A stretch of 64,000 bases of DNA from Dendrobium chrysotoxum (GCA_019925795.1 CM034314.1:77372780-77436779); one strand, 5' to 3'. Shown: positions 44,448 through 56,559, counted from the first letter of the stretch. Made by a program: numbers and translations. The notes: generated by a model from the letters alone, not told the origin.

Positions 44448-44512
44448 ATTTTAAATATTTATTTGGGTCGACATCGCGCTGCGTGCCGAAATCCCCAAAT
44501 AAATATTTAAAA
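44448..44512. repeat. Hairpin 3, 19-bp stem
   Basis: The left arm (44448-44467) is identical to the left arm of hairpin 1. The right arm (44494-44512) pairs over 19 bp. The loop reads ACATCGCGCTGCGTGCCGAAA. It ends 150 bp from the stop codon of the antisense gene, so it would lie in that gene's 3' UTR. Confidence 0.93.
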
Positions 44513-44661
44513 CTGGATACTCAGTCTCAGCAATAAAAAAAAAGGGGAGAGAAGAAGAGGTGCAGAAAGTGCTACATATAATCATCATGAAATACCATAC
44601 AATCCGTACAGGAAACGGCGGAGTACATCTCATAAAAAGATCAAAAAAAGAGAAAAGTACA

Positions 44662-47600
44662 TCAAGGAAGACGAGCACGTAAATCCCCCAACTGTGAAGA
44701 AACCTCAGCCAAAACCTGGTACTCAGTCTCAGCGGTGTGCAGCTCCTCTGTGGCTCGAGTCAGTGCGGTCTCAGCGGCCTGCAGTGCCTGGTGTAACATC
44801 TGGTTGCGCTGCTCCTCCCTCCTTATGAGCCGCTCACGTCGATCGTGCCCCTCCTGAAGGTCTGACTTGCGAGACATCACTCCCTTGATGTCCCTCCAAA
44901 GGTCCCTCACGCGAGAAGTCAACCCCTCAATCTCGCTAGCCATGCTGGAAGAGCTCTCTCGGTGCCTCCTAAGAGCCTCAGTGCTCCTATCAAACTCATC
45001 TCGGGCCACATTTGCCGCTGCACGGCATCCATCAACCTTCTCCTGTAACTCTATCAAAGAAACCCTGGTGCGCATAATGGAAAGAGACTGCAATCTCTTG
45101 ATGTAAAACTCAGTCTCTCTGCATAAGGTCTCCCAGTACTGCATCTCTGAAGTCTCTAACCCAAGCTGCGCTAGTAAACCAAGGGTGTAATTGGCAGTAG
45201 AGGTGAACTGTCCCATGGAATCAGGTGAGCCAGGGTCCACTCGGGCTATCAAGTCATGAAGAAAGTTCGTACAGTGACCGTACATATCTCCGTGCCAAGG
45301 GTCAGAAGCTACAGGAGCGTGACAGCGAATCTCTGATACATAGTCTGCTTCTGCAGGCACTACAAGAGAATCCACAAGCAATAAAAAAAAAGAAGAAAGA
45401 GAGAAAAGAAGAGGAGAGAAAGTGTGAGATATGAAATTAAAATAACAGCATACCTGAAGAGGAGCTAGCAAAGTCACTGGGATGGACCTCAGGGTAAGAG
45501 TTGGAAAGGCCACTGGGAAGTGCCTCGGAGTAAGGTGCTGCTGCTACTGGTACTAAGTCTAAGACCGTAGGTGTGTACGGCGGTACGACAGGAGGCTCCT
45601 CAGGTAAAGCTGCACCAGCTCTTGATGACTCACCAGGCCAAATAGGTCTCTCTCCAAACGCCTCTCCGGACCAAAATGACCCATATGGATCCACTTGAAA
45701 GCTGAAATATGAAGAGGAATCAGGAGCACTATACCCTGAAAAGTCTGACAACCGAGGATCCGCTGATGCCTCCTCAGGAGTAAGAAAGTGCTCTGGCACG
45801 GAACTAGCTACCGGGTCTGCATAAGTAGGGGAAGGCTCAGTACGTCGGGAACCGGAACGCCCACGAGAAAACCGAGGTGCCTCGGTGCGGTGTGGAGCAG
45901 GATCTGTAACTCGTGCCCTAACAGGAGAGGGCGCAGTACTCTCAGTAGCAGTATGGCTCTCACTGTGCCTCCCTGCACCAAAATCGAGAGAAGATACAAG
46001 ACTAAATAACCAGCCAACAGGATAAAGATTAACAAGAGAATTAACAAAGAAATTACCTCTATCATCCCTGATCCGCAAAGAGCCTCGTGAGGGTCTCCGT
46101 CCCCTCGGTAACCCCAAAGTGTGTACTCGGCGTTCGTACGTCCGGGCACCGCGCTCTAGAAAAGGGGCAAAAGAGAGTCGTACCCAGGTCAAGTGTGTGT
46201 AACTGACACCAGTATGACTGTGGGGAGGAGCTATACGGAAAGTAGAGCCAGTACCAAATCTCAGCAGATGCAACCACACTGCAGAAGCTGCATATAAACG
46301 GGCCTCCTGAGGAACTACGTCAGTGTGTCTAGTATCGGCTACCCCATGAATAAGCGGCCGTCCATCATATGCTGTAGCCTGGGAGAAGCCAAACTGGCGA
46401 GCAACTCTGTTCGGCTGATACCCCTCCAATATCACGATATTGCCAGAACGATGACATAACCAACCCGGGCGTAAGCTGACAAAGTACTCAGCTACTCTCA
46501 AGGTGCCCCTACTCTGCAGGAGAACACATCTCCTCTGTCTATCAAATCCGTCTGCAATAACCTGCTCACTCAAGTAAGATGGCAAGCCAACAACATCTGG
46601 CTGATGAACAACAGCGAAACGGTCCACAACCAGGTGCGGAGCAAAGAAGAAAAGTCGCACCCGCTCTAACTCCAAGGTAGAGGAAGCCTGTGCCAACTGC
46701 ATGACTGTCGGGTATCCCCTCTCCAAAAAGTACTGAGGGCACTCCAAACATGAAAAAGCACCTCGGATATGTAGATGAATCCAGCCATACAAGTAGTGCC
46801 ACGGTAAAACCAAACCCCGCAGCTCAAGGGAGGTCGCCTCAGAAGCTGTGCAGAGGGCCCTGTAAATCCTAGCAAGCACTGGTGGAGCCAAAGAGAGGCG
46901 CTGCCCCTGAGAAAGCTGACTGGCTGCTAGGAGAACACTACATCGTACAGATCCAACTCTGAGTGGGAGAACAAAAATGCACAACCACGTGGCTAAAAAT
47001 CCCGCCAAGAGTAAATCCTCATCTATGCCTGGTAATGCAGGAGACCTGCAACCGACTGAAGAAGGCTCTGCAGTATCCTCTGACAGTAAAACTCCGGGTC
47101 GTAGGCCAAACTCAAAGGGATCATGCAACGATACAGCAGTAGTAGACAAACAACTGTCTAGGAGAAAACTACGAACCCAGGTGTCCACTGGCATAGCAGC
47201 TCCAGCACGCGTCGACAGATCAGAAGATGTGTACACCTGACGGTAATGCTGGAGAAGGGCTGGGTAGATGTCTGGAAGAACTAGTCTGCCCCTCCTGCTT
47301 CCATCTGCTGAAGGCATCCTACGAAACAACTCCACGTCAGGAGGAATACACTCCTCAAAATAGCCTCCAACGACGGGTAATCCTGACACAGCCTGTAAAT
47401 CTGAAAGTGTCACTGTCAGCTCCTCTGGCCCTACCCAGCAGGTGTTGCTGCCACTGTCCCAAAACTCTACCAATCCGCGGGCCCAAGAAGGGGGAATCTG
47501 TCCAAAGTCAAACAGAGAGGCGTATACAGCCTCGTAAATGCCAGCCTCCTGAAGAGTGTATCTGTGGGCCCTCAGAACATATCTGCACCAACAAGTGTAC

Positions 47601-48049
47601 CCAGCAGCAGGACTCTGCATCCTCCCAACTGTAGAGTCATGCGGCCACCCTAATGTCTTAGAATGTAGCTGGCGATGACTCAGCAATCTCGACTGTCCTA
47701 CAGGCTCAAGAATATCAGCTGCTGGCTGTAGAACGTCGCACATGCCCCAGCTAATCTGATCAATGGTACTGTCTACAGGATTGTACTCCCCACATTGCAA
47801 TCTGATACTGGTGACCCACTCAGTAGGATTATCAAATTCTATGGAGTCCGGTGAGAGAACTGAAAGCAGGGGCGAACGTGAGAAGAAACCGCAGAAAGTG
47901 TCACGACCCCGCAACATATCCCCGTGCTGCTCCAGTCTATCACGAATATCAGCATCACCTCGAGGATCATGTCTATCAATGACCTCCCAAATGGCAGCCT
48001 CACTGGGCTCATCAGGGGTCAAATCCGCAGATCGGCGCCAGCTAAACAT
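44662..48049 (-). CDS. Antisense plant mobile domain (PMD) protein carried by element D, three exons
   Basis: Proposed exons are 48049-46057, 45972-45454 and 45359-44662, giving about 1,069 residues. The start at 48049 (MFSWRRSADL) was chosen because the open frame upstream runs into LTR sequence. Residues about 165-560 show PMD features: IPPSWARGLVEFWDSGSNTC, TVTLSDLQAVSGLPVVGG, an LLLAGFLATWLCIFVLP helix, RLSLAPPVLARIYRAL and YQPNRVARQFGFSQ. PMD proteins include the host factors MAIN and MAIL1 and proteins encoded by Mutator-like and Ty3 elements. Exon 2 is Ser/Pro-rich. Exon 3 is Glu/Arg/Leu-rich and should form a long coiled coil. Both introns have GT-AG ends, T-rich acceptors and matching phases. 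Antisense ORFs are known in Tat elements such as Retand. The function here is unknown; a role in silencing or countering silencing is only inference. Confidence 0.85.
45360..45453 (-). other. Intron 2 of the antisense PMD gene
   Basis: The 94-bp intron has donor TTCAG|GTATGC and acceptor TTCTCTTGTAG|TGCC with a long T-rich tract before it. It joins the frame ending ASSSS to the frame VPAEADYVSEIR in phase 1. Without splicing the first frame stops five codons into the intron, so this splice is needed to reach the coiled-coil part. Confidence 0.85.
45973..46056 (-). other. Intron 1 of the antisense PMD gene (candidate)
   Basis: The 84-bp T-rich stretch has donor TAGAG|GTAATT and acceptor TTTGGTGCAG|GGAGG. 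It has no in-frame stop and its length is a multiple of three, so the open frame alone cannot show whether it is removed. Its residues (FFVNSLVNLYPVGWLFSL) are hydrophobic and unlike the neighbouring polar sequence, which favours an intron. Confidence 0.7.
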
Positions 48050-48052
48050 TTC

Positions 48053-48248
48053 CTGCTTGAAGGAAAGTGAAAATGCATCAGAAACTGGCAACGAGAAGGT
48101 GCTATGTACACGAAAGAAAGTTACAAAAAATGTGACAAACAGCAACACAACAAACGTGGCGTGCTCCAAGCACGCACCACCTTTGTTGGGGGGCATTTGT
48201 TGACCCGCATACTGTAGACAGCAAATAAACAAAAAAAATCCTACATAC
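48053..48248 (-). other. Candidate 5' UTR intron of the antisense gene, spanning the LTR boundary
   Basis: A consensus donor, GGCAG|GTATGT, lies 51 bp inside the 3' LTR at 48249/48248. An acceptor, TTTCCTTCAAGCAG|GAAATG, sits just before the proposed start codon. The 196-bp intron would remove the unlikely N-terminal residues of the long open frame and would make the LTR supply a non-coding first exon. It is inferred from splice signals only. Confidence 0.6.
48185..48197 (+). promoter_or_regulatory. Element D polypurine tract
   Basis: TTGGGGGGCATT lies directly before the TGTTGACC start of the 3' LTR. The G run is the likely primer for plus-strand DNA synthesis. It falls inside the candidate antisense 5' intron. 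Confidence 0.8.
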
Positions 48249-51200
48249 CTGCCTAGCGCCGGAATTCGCACGAAGAAACCGCTTCTCACGCGATTTGCCT
48301 CCCACGTTGTCGCTGTCCAGATCCCGTGGATCTCGCAATTCACACGTCGACGTCGCCTCACCCCACGATCTCCCTTGGCGTTAAAATGAGACCGAAGCCT
48401 CTGCTCTTCGGTTTACTGAACTCACGACACCATCTCCCCTCTCGCAGCTTCTTCGGCTCCCAGTCCCTGTTCGACTTCGCCTCTCCCGACGGCGCTCCCT
48501 TCCTGTCGATCGGAAGTTACGACATTGCGATCGGGAGCAACAACAGAGCTCGCCTGCTGTGAAGATTGCGCGAGCTGCTCCTCCGACTCCTTCGTGCAGT
48601 TCGACCCCGCTCCTTCGTTGTCGCACGACTTCGCTTCTCCGCCGTTGCTCAGCTTCGCTCATTCGACGACGCGCCTTCCCGAGTGGATCGGAAGTCACGA
48701 CATTACGATCGGAGGCAGCGATTAGGAATTAGCCTGCTGTGGACTCCCCCGCGTCCCTCGTTGCTGTTCGGCTTCGCCTTGCTCAACGACTCCCTTTCCC
48801 GTCTAATCGGACACAACGACGGAAGCTCACTCACTGTGAAGGTGACTATCTCCCCTCTGCGCACTTCTTCGGCTCAATCCTGTTATAGCAGAGAGAGGAA
48901 ACAGAGGATTTATTCCTCTGTGAGCTTTTAAATTCACTAATCCTGCTCAAATGCTAAACTAATCCTATTCAAAATCAAGTTTAAATCCTACCTAATTATC
49001 ATTATTTATATTAATTATGAATTAATTTTAACTTATTATAATTATTTAATATTAATAGAATTAATTATTAATAATGTTAATTAATCATGATTAATTAATT
49101 TTAATTAATTAATATTAATAATTAATTAATTACTTTTAATTTTTTAATTAATTATAATTAATATCAATTAATTATAATTAATTATTTAATTAATAATAGT
49201 TAATTTTTATTAATAATAATTAATTATTTTTAATTAATTATGATTACTTCGTTAATAATAATTAATTATATTAATTATTATTAATTGTAATAGTTTTTAT
49301 TAATTGTAATTAGTTATAATAAATGATAAAGAAATGTACTCCCCTCTTGCCCCGCGAGCCGACACCGTCGCCGACGACGCACGCAAGGTAAGTCTCAAAT
49401 CCTGTCCTCGACGCACTTGATGCGCTGGCGGACCTCCTATACGCGCTCTTGTAGCACGGTGGGGGGGAATCCAGTGCAACAGGTACGACGAGGCAGGTAA
49501 GCCCTATACGCGCTCTTGTAGCGTGGTGGGGACAGTCCTCGACATCGACATCAGCGTCGTCAACCCCGCACAGGTATAATCCCTAAACTCAGATCCCTAT
49601 TCTCGTCATTTGCAGCGGACCGGCAAACCACCTATACGCGCTCTTGTAGCACGGTAGGAGGAAATCCGGTGCGGTGCTTACAACGAGGAGGGGAATCACC
49701 CAGATTCCCATTTTCGGTGTTTGCGGCGGACCGGCAAACCACCTATACGCGCTCTTGTAGCACGGTAGGAGGAAACCCGGTGCGGTGCTTACAACGAGGA
49801 GGGGAATCACCCAGTTTCCCATTTTCGGTGTTTGCGGCGGACCAGCAAACCACCTATACGCGCTTTTGTAGCACGGTAGGAGGAAACCCGGTGCAGTGCT
49901 TACAACGAGGAGGGGAATCACCCAAAATCCCATTTTCGGTGTTTGCGGCGGACCGGAGAACCACCTATACGCGCTCTTGTAGCACGGTAGGAGGGAGCCC
50001 GGTGCGAGGCATACGACGAGGTGGGTAAGCTCTATACACGCTCTTGTAGCGTGGTAGGGAAAACCACTGGTGCTCTCGTACTGTTACTGTTGGATGACCC
50101 CATACACGCTCTTGTAGCGTGGTGGGATGAAAGATGTACGGCCGCGGTGTCTAAAGACACCTACCATGCACGCTCTTGTAGCGTGGTGGGAAGGCCCAGC
50201 TCCCTACATTTCCCCCCAAACGGGGGATATGTCGGGATGCTGCCGAAATTTTCACTAAAGTACACAAAACCTGGACAATAAAGGACATCTAACTTGAACA
50301 ACAATTAAGAGGGTCAATACTCAAACAAGAAGTGCATAGAGCTCAGACCATCAGGGAACTGAATCCGAGCTGAACAAGCAAGGGACTTGAACTGAACTGC
50401 AGAGAACCGAGTCCTAAATGCCAAAATCAGGGGACTCGCAGTGGACTTCCAAGTGAAATTGACTTAAACATCAGTCAATTGCAAAAGTACAAGTACTACC
50501 CACCTGCAGCAATCAAAGATTTATCATGCAAATAACTACGCCTGTTGATTGAGAAAGGCAACGCTGGCAATCGATAGTGGAGGGCCCGTAGCTGCAAACA
50601 AGTACGATTAACACCACCTGAAATTAATGAAAGGTGGATATGGTACAATTATTCTCCTACAAACACTTCAGGGAAATCGTATTGGATATGGCTGGCCCCT
50701 GCTGATAAGTACAACTCATTTGTGGATAACAACAGCGGGTACGTTGTGATCATGGAGAACCCCTGTGGGCACAAATGTATACAAGGGCATGTGATGAGTA
50801 GGAATACCAGCTGACTTCTCAAGCAGAGTCGACCAGCATGAGGGACATCTCCTGTAAAAAAAATGGAAGAGATGTTTGAACAAATTCGAACTAAACTTCC
50901 TGGTGTTCCAAAGTTTCTTCTTAGATGGAAGAGATGTTTGAACAAATTCGAACTAAACTTCCTGGTGTTCCAAAGTTTCTTCAAGAAATAATGCCAGAAT
51001 GAAGGAGCAGCTTATTGATTCCTATGTGAGTCATAGACCCGATTCCCGGTGAATAGGAAAAGGGAGTCTATAACAGAACAAGGAGGTACATTGTGGCAAT
51101 CAGGTGACGACACTACGATTTACCTGTAAGCAAGAACAGGGAATCGGTAGTAAGAGGTCACGGGTTACTAAAGCCAGACGCCACACCGCCGAATTTGTAA

Positions 51201-53218
51201 CCTTCGTACAAGCAAGCAAAAGGCACCAACAGAACCCAAAATGCAATCATGTGCATCTAGCGCTAGTAACCACCAGCTGGACACCCCTCCTGCCACAAAT
51301 GCAGAGGGTTTCACTCTAGTGTCACCTGACACTGCTATTCTATTTCCAAATCCTCCTGCCACAAATGCAGAGGGTTTCACTCTAGTGTCACCTGACACTG
51401 CTATTCTATTTCCAAATCCTCCTGCCACAAATGCAGAGGGTTTCACTCTAGTGTCACCTGACACTGCTATTCTATTTCCAAATCCTCCTGCCACAAATGC
51501 AGAGGGTTTCACTCTAGTGTCACCTGACACTGCTATTCTATTTCCAAATCCTCCTGCCACAAATGCAGAGGGTTTCACTCTAGTGTCATCTGACACTGCT
51601 ATTCTATTTTTAAATCCTCTTGCTGTATAAGCAGAGGGTTTCACTCTAGTATGCCATTAGACATTGCTATCGTATTCCAAATCATCCTGTTGTATAAGCA
51701 AAGGGTTTTACTCTAGTATATCATTTGATACTATGATCGTATTATGTGAAGTATATCTAATGACAAACACCCGCATGGGCCCCGGCGAGCGTGTTATTGG
51801 TACACACGTGACGTCTAGGGATGCTGCGCGGGTCAATAAGTGAATTCAAGTTCGAGCCCGATCCTTCTATTCAGGTAGGTAGGAGTTGACACAGCTCGAA
51901 CTATTAAATAAATATACGATCGCGAGGTCGACCGAGATATTTATTTTATACGTTCATATTAGGCCTTCAAGGCCTATAATCAAGAGAATTCACTAACAAA
52001 GGCATAAAGCCCATGAAACCCGATCCTCTATCAATAGCTTGATAGAGTCGACAAGGTTTAACCTATAAATACAAACAACCCCTTTCACCCCGATGATGGC
52101 CGTGTTGAATGAAAATATCAACCGGAGGGGTCCATTTCAAATATCTCAAAGTACCACCCAAATTCCCTACAAAATTCAATCTTCTAAAAAATCCCAAAAT
52201 CCAAAAATCTTTCCAACTCCAGATATTTAAAAATTGAAATCCAACTATCAAACCGCTTAAAGCGAAATCCATCCATCCTCCGCAACAGTTTGCCGAGGTG
52301 GACAAGTTAAAATTTACTTCAGCTCGCAAAGAGCTAATGCCTAGTCGAAAATATCACTAGGATCCATTCTCAAACAATCTCTTGCCAGCAAGGACGTGGT
52401 ACGAGTCCTCTAACCGGCAGCTTCGCCTCCAAATGGCACTGCAGGATAAATGGTTATGACTCGGGGCCCTCTGAACCAGGTGGTCGTCGCCAAATGGCAC
52501 CATTATATTATGGTCATGGCCAGAGCCCGTATGTTCCCCAATGGCATCAAATCCTTGAGATATGAATCAATAGGATATGATCGATAGGGCACAAAGCCCT
52601 CTGTTAGCTAAGGTGGATTCAAATTTGTCCCCTTAGACAAATATTCCCCCCAGGTCTACAAGGTACCCTTGGACGAAGCAACCCATGGCTGCCGACAAGG
52701 ATCCTTCTGTCAGGTTGGGTCGACTACCTCCTCTGACTAAGTAGACCAGGGACCACGATGCCCCGGGACGACGGAACCATGGGATCTTGATCGGGTCTAT
52801 CATCCATTCCCCCTCCATCCGCTTTAAGTGCAAGATGGTGACATTTCCAATTTTAAATATGAAATCTCAAAATCTTCCAATCTTCCAAATTCTCAAACTT
52901 TCCAAAACCCCAAACCCATGCTGCTACTATATGCCAGATACGTGTCTCTACGTATCTGATTGACGACTAGCCTTAATCGAAAGTTCTCTCTCGTTACCGG
53001 GAGGGGTAATTAACTATAGGGGCTTGCGCCTATAGGAAACCAGAACTCAGATCATAAAGTCCTCGCAAAATGAGGGTGAAATCTCTGGGTAGTGTCTTAT
53101 CTACTATCTCATCTGCCTTCCAAAATTTACCCCGGAACTTAGTTCTTTAAAACTCCCCCCCGAAGAAAGCAAAACCAAAAAGCGGGCGGAGGCCGGGGCC
53201 GAATTTTCGGAGCCCACA
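48198..53218 (+). repeat. Element D 3' LTR
   Basis: This is a 5,021-bp copy of the 5' LTR, with the same repeats (111-bp array at about 49615-50058, 66-bp array at about 51286-51749, TATA box at about 52063). Differences I noticed include two extra bases near 48920 and one C fewer near 53157. These account exactly for the length difference. Its first 60 bp carry the antisense splice donor. Confidence 0.95.
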
Positions 53219-53223
53219 CACCG
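53219..53223. repeat. Target-site duplication CACCG, right copy (element D)
   Basis: It is identical to 29051-29055 and directly follows the 3' LTR end. Confidence 0.95.
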
Positions 53224-54000
53224 TAGCATCAAAGTTATTTGTTACACTTTATCTTGCATAGCCTCAAAGGCATGAGAAATTCTGCAAAACATTGCCTCAA
53301 AATTGTAGGTTAAATCTCTTATCTCTTAGCGTAGAAGCTATAAGAGCCGTCATGTTCTTTGGCCACAAGGCTGAGGCTCACATATATGACCCAATCAAGC
53401 AGATGATCTTTTCATCTATACCTAAACTCTAGACGCTCCTTCACTTAGCTAAAATAGGTTATTTCATTCTTCATAACATTAAAATTTAGGCTTCTAGGTC
53501 ATCACATGAATTTCACTAAGTCTTTAGTTAAATCCTTAGGCAAGTTTACTTTATCCTATTAAGCAAACACGTCTCTTTTATTCAAACATTAGGAGAATTC
53601 ACTTAAATTCATAAAATATATTTATGTTTATTATGATGCAAAGGTGTATCATTCCACCCCAAAAGGTAGAATATTTGACTTTGGATTTTAGAATATCCTA
53701 AGTGATAGGTTTGCCTCAAAGCAAGCAGTGGTCATTTCATGGATTGTTCATAAAAATCAAATAAAAGTTTTAAGTTATAAACAATTTAAAGAGAAATCAT
53801 GCCTTGATTACAAATTAATATCTTTCTATTCCACAATTAAACAATATATTTAATAATAGTATGACAAGCCAGCACATACTGAGATGCACAAACTCTAGGG
53901 ATTCTAAAACTAGATTTTTTTTTTTTTTGCATATGTGTTTGTGATGTTTGGACTGATGATTATCGGAGTGTTGTGAGTGCTTTCCTTTAAGTGTTAGGAT

Positions 54001-54075
<75 letters not shown>

Positions 54076-56394
54076 TTTTCATTTCAGTTGCTATGCCTAA
54101 AAGGGGGGAAAATATTGTAATTATTATCATTTAGTAAAATTTTGCTTGTAGGCGCTACTTAAAAGGCCTAAGTAGGCATGAACAATAGAGTAGAATTTGC
54201 TTGGCACTATAAGTGTCAGACAATCTATGATGTTTTGATAAATATACTTCCTAATATTTGAATTGCAGTTCAAATCATTTTTTTACTTTTTAAATGTAAT
54301 TAATTGATTTAAGAAGTCATATAGGCTTAAGGGACACGGATACATGAAGAACTTGAATAATGAACTTCAAAGTGAACCCTGGATGCATCAAAAGTCAAGC
54401 TTGAAGACCCACAAGCTAAGTCTATAATTTCAATTGGGTTGTATAAGGTAGACAACTTAGTTGATGCTTTTTTTATTCCTTGGTTGTAATAATAAAAGGC
54501 CTATATTATTATTTTATGGTTTAATTTTATGTATGTAATTCATTGTTTATTAGGTGCGCATTATAAATATTTGATTTTTCTTATGTTTCTTCTCTTGCTT
54601 TTTTTTGGGAGTGACCTGGATGTTTTTTGCGGTAAGCTCTTAGGAAAAATAAGAATTCTGCTAATTAAAGTGTAATCAATCTAAAATTAACGATACGATA
54701 ATTTTTTTCTAACAAAATTTTATGACTTGTCCAAAATAAATCAAGTTTTAAAATTTAAAATGAACATCATATCATAACCCAGTGAGTCGCATGTAAATAA
54801 AAGCCCTCATATTAAGAACTAGATAATCAAAATTGTATTATGAGTCAACATTTGCATACTTATATGGTTAGACATCTTAGCTTAAGTGGCTAAGTTGTAA
54901 ACCCCATCCTTTGAAATTGTAACAACCTCACCTATTTTGTATATGCATTGAGACCAGACATGCATGATTTTAAAACGCTTAGCTGGATTAGCTGGCTATT
55001 CTTATCAGGTAGGATTTTAAGTCTAGAGATTTTAAGTCCAGAGTCGGGTTGACTTAGTAAGTTTGAAAGTCCCTAGCATTTTGATAGATTTAGGTCAGAG
55101 TTATTACCTATTGGTGGTTCTCACCTTAGGGTTTGAGGCCGATATTCTTTTTTGTTGTATTGTAAGCCCCCATTTTTCTGGGCATTTCTTCCAACTTGTG
55201 TTGTTGATATAAGCCCCAATCATCTAAATTAAATTGATCAATTTTAATCTAAATCTAATTTTAAAATGTAACATCCAACATAAGATAGTTTTGAGTCTCT
55301 CTCAGAAAGTCATAATCAAGTACTTTTATGTTTCCTCTTTTAGCTTTCATTAAAAGACATTGATTTTTAAGTTGATCCAATCATCTTAAAATTCTCAAAA
55401 ATCAAAATTTTTATAAGAATTTCTTGAAAATCATATAAAATGTTAGCCAATGTTTTAATGAAATGATGTAAATTACTATTTTAATCAAAAAAATTTTCAA
55501 GGGAAAAATCCTTGGGATTTAATTAATCATAGGGGCTTGGCCATATGGGAAACATGTACCCTAGAATAAAATAAATCCTATTCAATCAAACATATTGAGT
55601 AGGCAAAAAATCTCTGATAAAATTTAAAAAAATGTGAATTTTGTTAACAAGTCTATAGTGAAATAATATTTTTATCCTTCGTAATAATTTATTATCTTTA
55701 ATCACAAAATATTTCAATCCATTAAGAATTGCAAAAATTCCACCAACAATGTTGGTTGATCAAGAATGTTACATTACATAAGAAGAGATTCAACTTAAAA
55801 TAGGTGAGAACTGTTTTATTTATATGTTTAAAATCGAAATTATTTTAGTAGCTCATCGGTTAAAGTTTTGATGTTTATTTTAGTTGAGTGCTTAGTGTTC
55901 AAAGAATTTGTGAAATCTGTCATACCATCTGTTTTCGCCTCAATAGTTCGAGTGTCTGATCGGGTTGTGACAGAGGGGCTTGGCAATTTGAGGAAATTTT
56001 GGGATGTAAGATTGCCGACAATGATGATCAACTCTCCTAAAAGCTGAAGCTTGAAGGTTTCAGCTATGATCATCTTTATATTGTAACAGAATAGCATGGT
56101 TGCCCGATTCATGGAGTGGGCTTCAGAAGATTTTAGTGTATTGTTTAATGACATAGCAAAGAAATCTGCAACGTAGGTTGTTGAAGCTGATTTAAGATGT
56201 AATCATTTTGCATTACACATTTCGGCATCATATTAGAATGGCTTGATTGGCGTACTTTGGCTTAGCTTTGGTGTGATTTTGTGCTGACTGTGCGCCTCTC
56301 TAGCTTACCAGTTGGGGATAGCATCTATTTTTAATGCATTGTTTTGGCAGTTAAGTTTACTTTAATAGATTCAAAAATGTTTTTGGCGTTGCAG
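53224..56394. other. AT-rich host DNA with (TA)n tract at 54003-54072
   Basis: This is AT-rich sequence with a pure TA run of about 70 bp and several T runs. I could not support any exon here with confidence. The minus-strand open frame 55840-56154 (104 codons) has no recognisable domain, and the same stretch read on the plus strand is also partly open. The stretch may be intron of the gene whose exons start at 56395. Confidence 0.55.
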
Positions 56395-56468
56395 TTGGCA
56401 CAATCTCCACATGGTACAAAGTTCCTATTGAAGACGTCATTACTACAGCTTCTAACTGATATGATCAG
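56395..56468 (+). CDS. Host gene exon 'a' (unidentified protein)
   Basis: The acceptor GGCGTTGCAG and the donor ATCAG|GTATTC bound 74 bp coding for LAQSPHGTKFLLKTSLLQLL followed by TDMIR. It ends in phase 2 and fits the next exon exactly (AG + C gives Ser). The helical, Leu-rich character suggests an alpha-helical repeat protein, but I do not recognise the gene. Confidence 0.65.
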
Positions 56469-56559
56469 GTATTCATCAAATAGGTTGTTCCAGGAACGGA
56501 CTAACCAGTACCTATCCTGATCAATTCACTCAGTTTTTATGACCTTTTTATTCTGACAG

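Larger units (their letters stand above)
43248..44661. other. Spacer between convergent sense and antisense genes
   Basis: These 1.4 kb contain three hairpins and a pair of 100-bp direct repeats, annotated separately, and no supported coding sequence. The sense gag-pol ends on its left and the antisense PMD gene ends on its right, so both transcripts would terminate here. Confidence 0.8.
29056..53218 (+). mobile_element. Element D: giant young Tat/Ogre-type Ty3 retrotransposon with an antisense PMD gene
   Basis: The element is 24,163 bp long. It has near-identical LTRs of 5,020 and 5,021 bp, a perfect 5-bp target duplication, a tRNA-Arg primer site and a G-rich polypurine tract. The sense strand codes for a leader ORF1, then gag, protease, reverse transcriptase, RNase H, an extra archaeal-type RNase H and integrase without chromodomain. 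That order and the YVDD box place it in the Tat lineage, which includes Ogre and Retand. A 4.9-kb region between integrase and the 3' LTR holds hairpins, direct repeats and a long antisense gene. By eye only about a dozen point differences and two small indels separate the LTRs. Confidence 0.95.

Noticed and set aside
45455..45513. Start of the 283-codon antisense frame at 45513 as a separate protein
   Set aside because: Its first residues come from the intron and the previous exon read in another frame. Splicing joins the downstream part to the PMD frame in phase.
48050..48361. N-terminal extension of the antisense open frame up to 48361
   Set aside because: These 104 residues run across the polypurine tract into the LTR and lack PMD features. 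A splice donor and acceptor in the stretch suggest intron and 5' UTR.
55840..56154. 104-codon minus-strand frame
   Set aside because: No domain was recognised and it lies in AT-rich DNA. The opposite strand is partly open too, so I could not support it as a gene.
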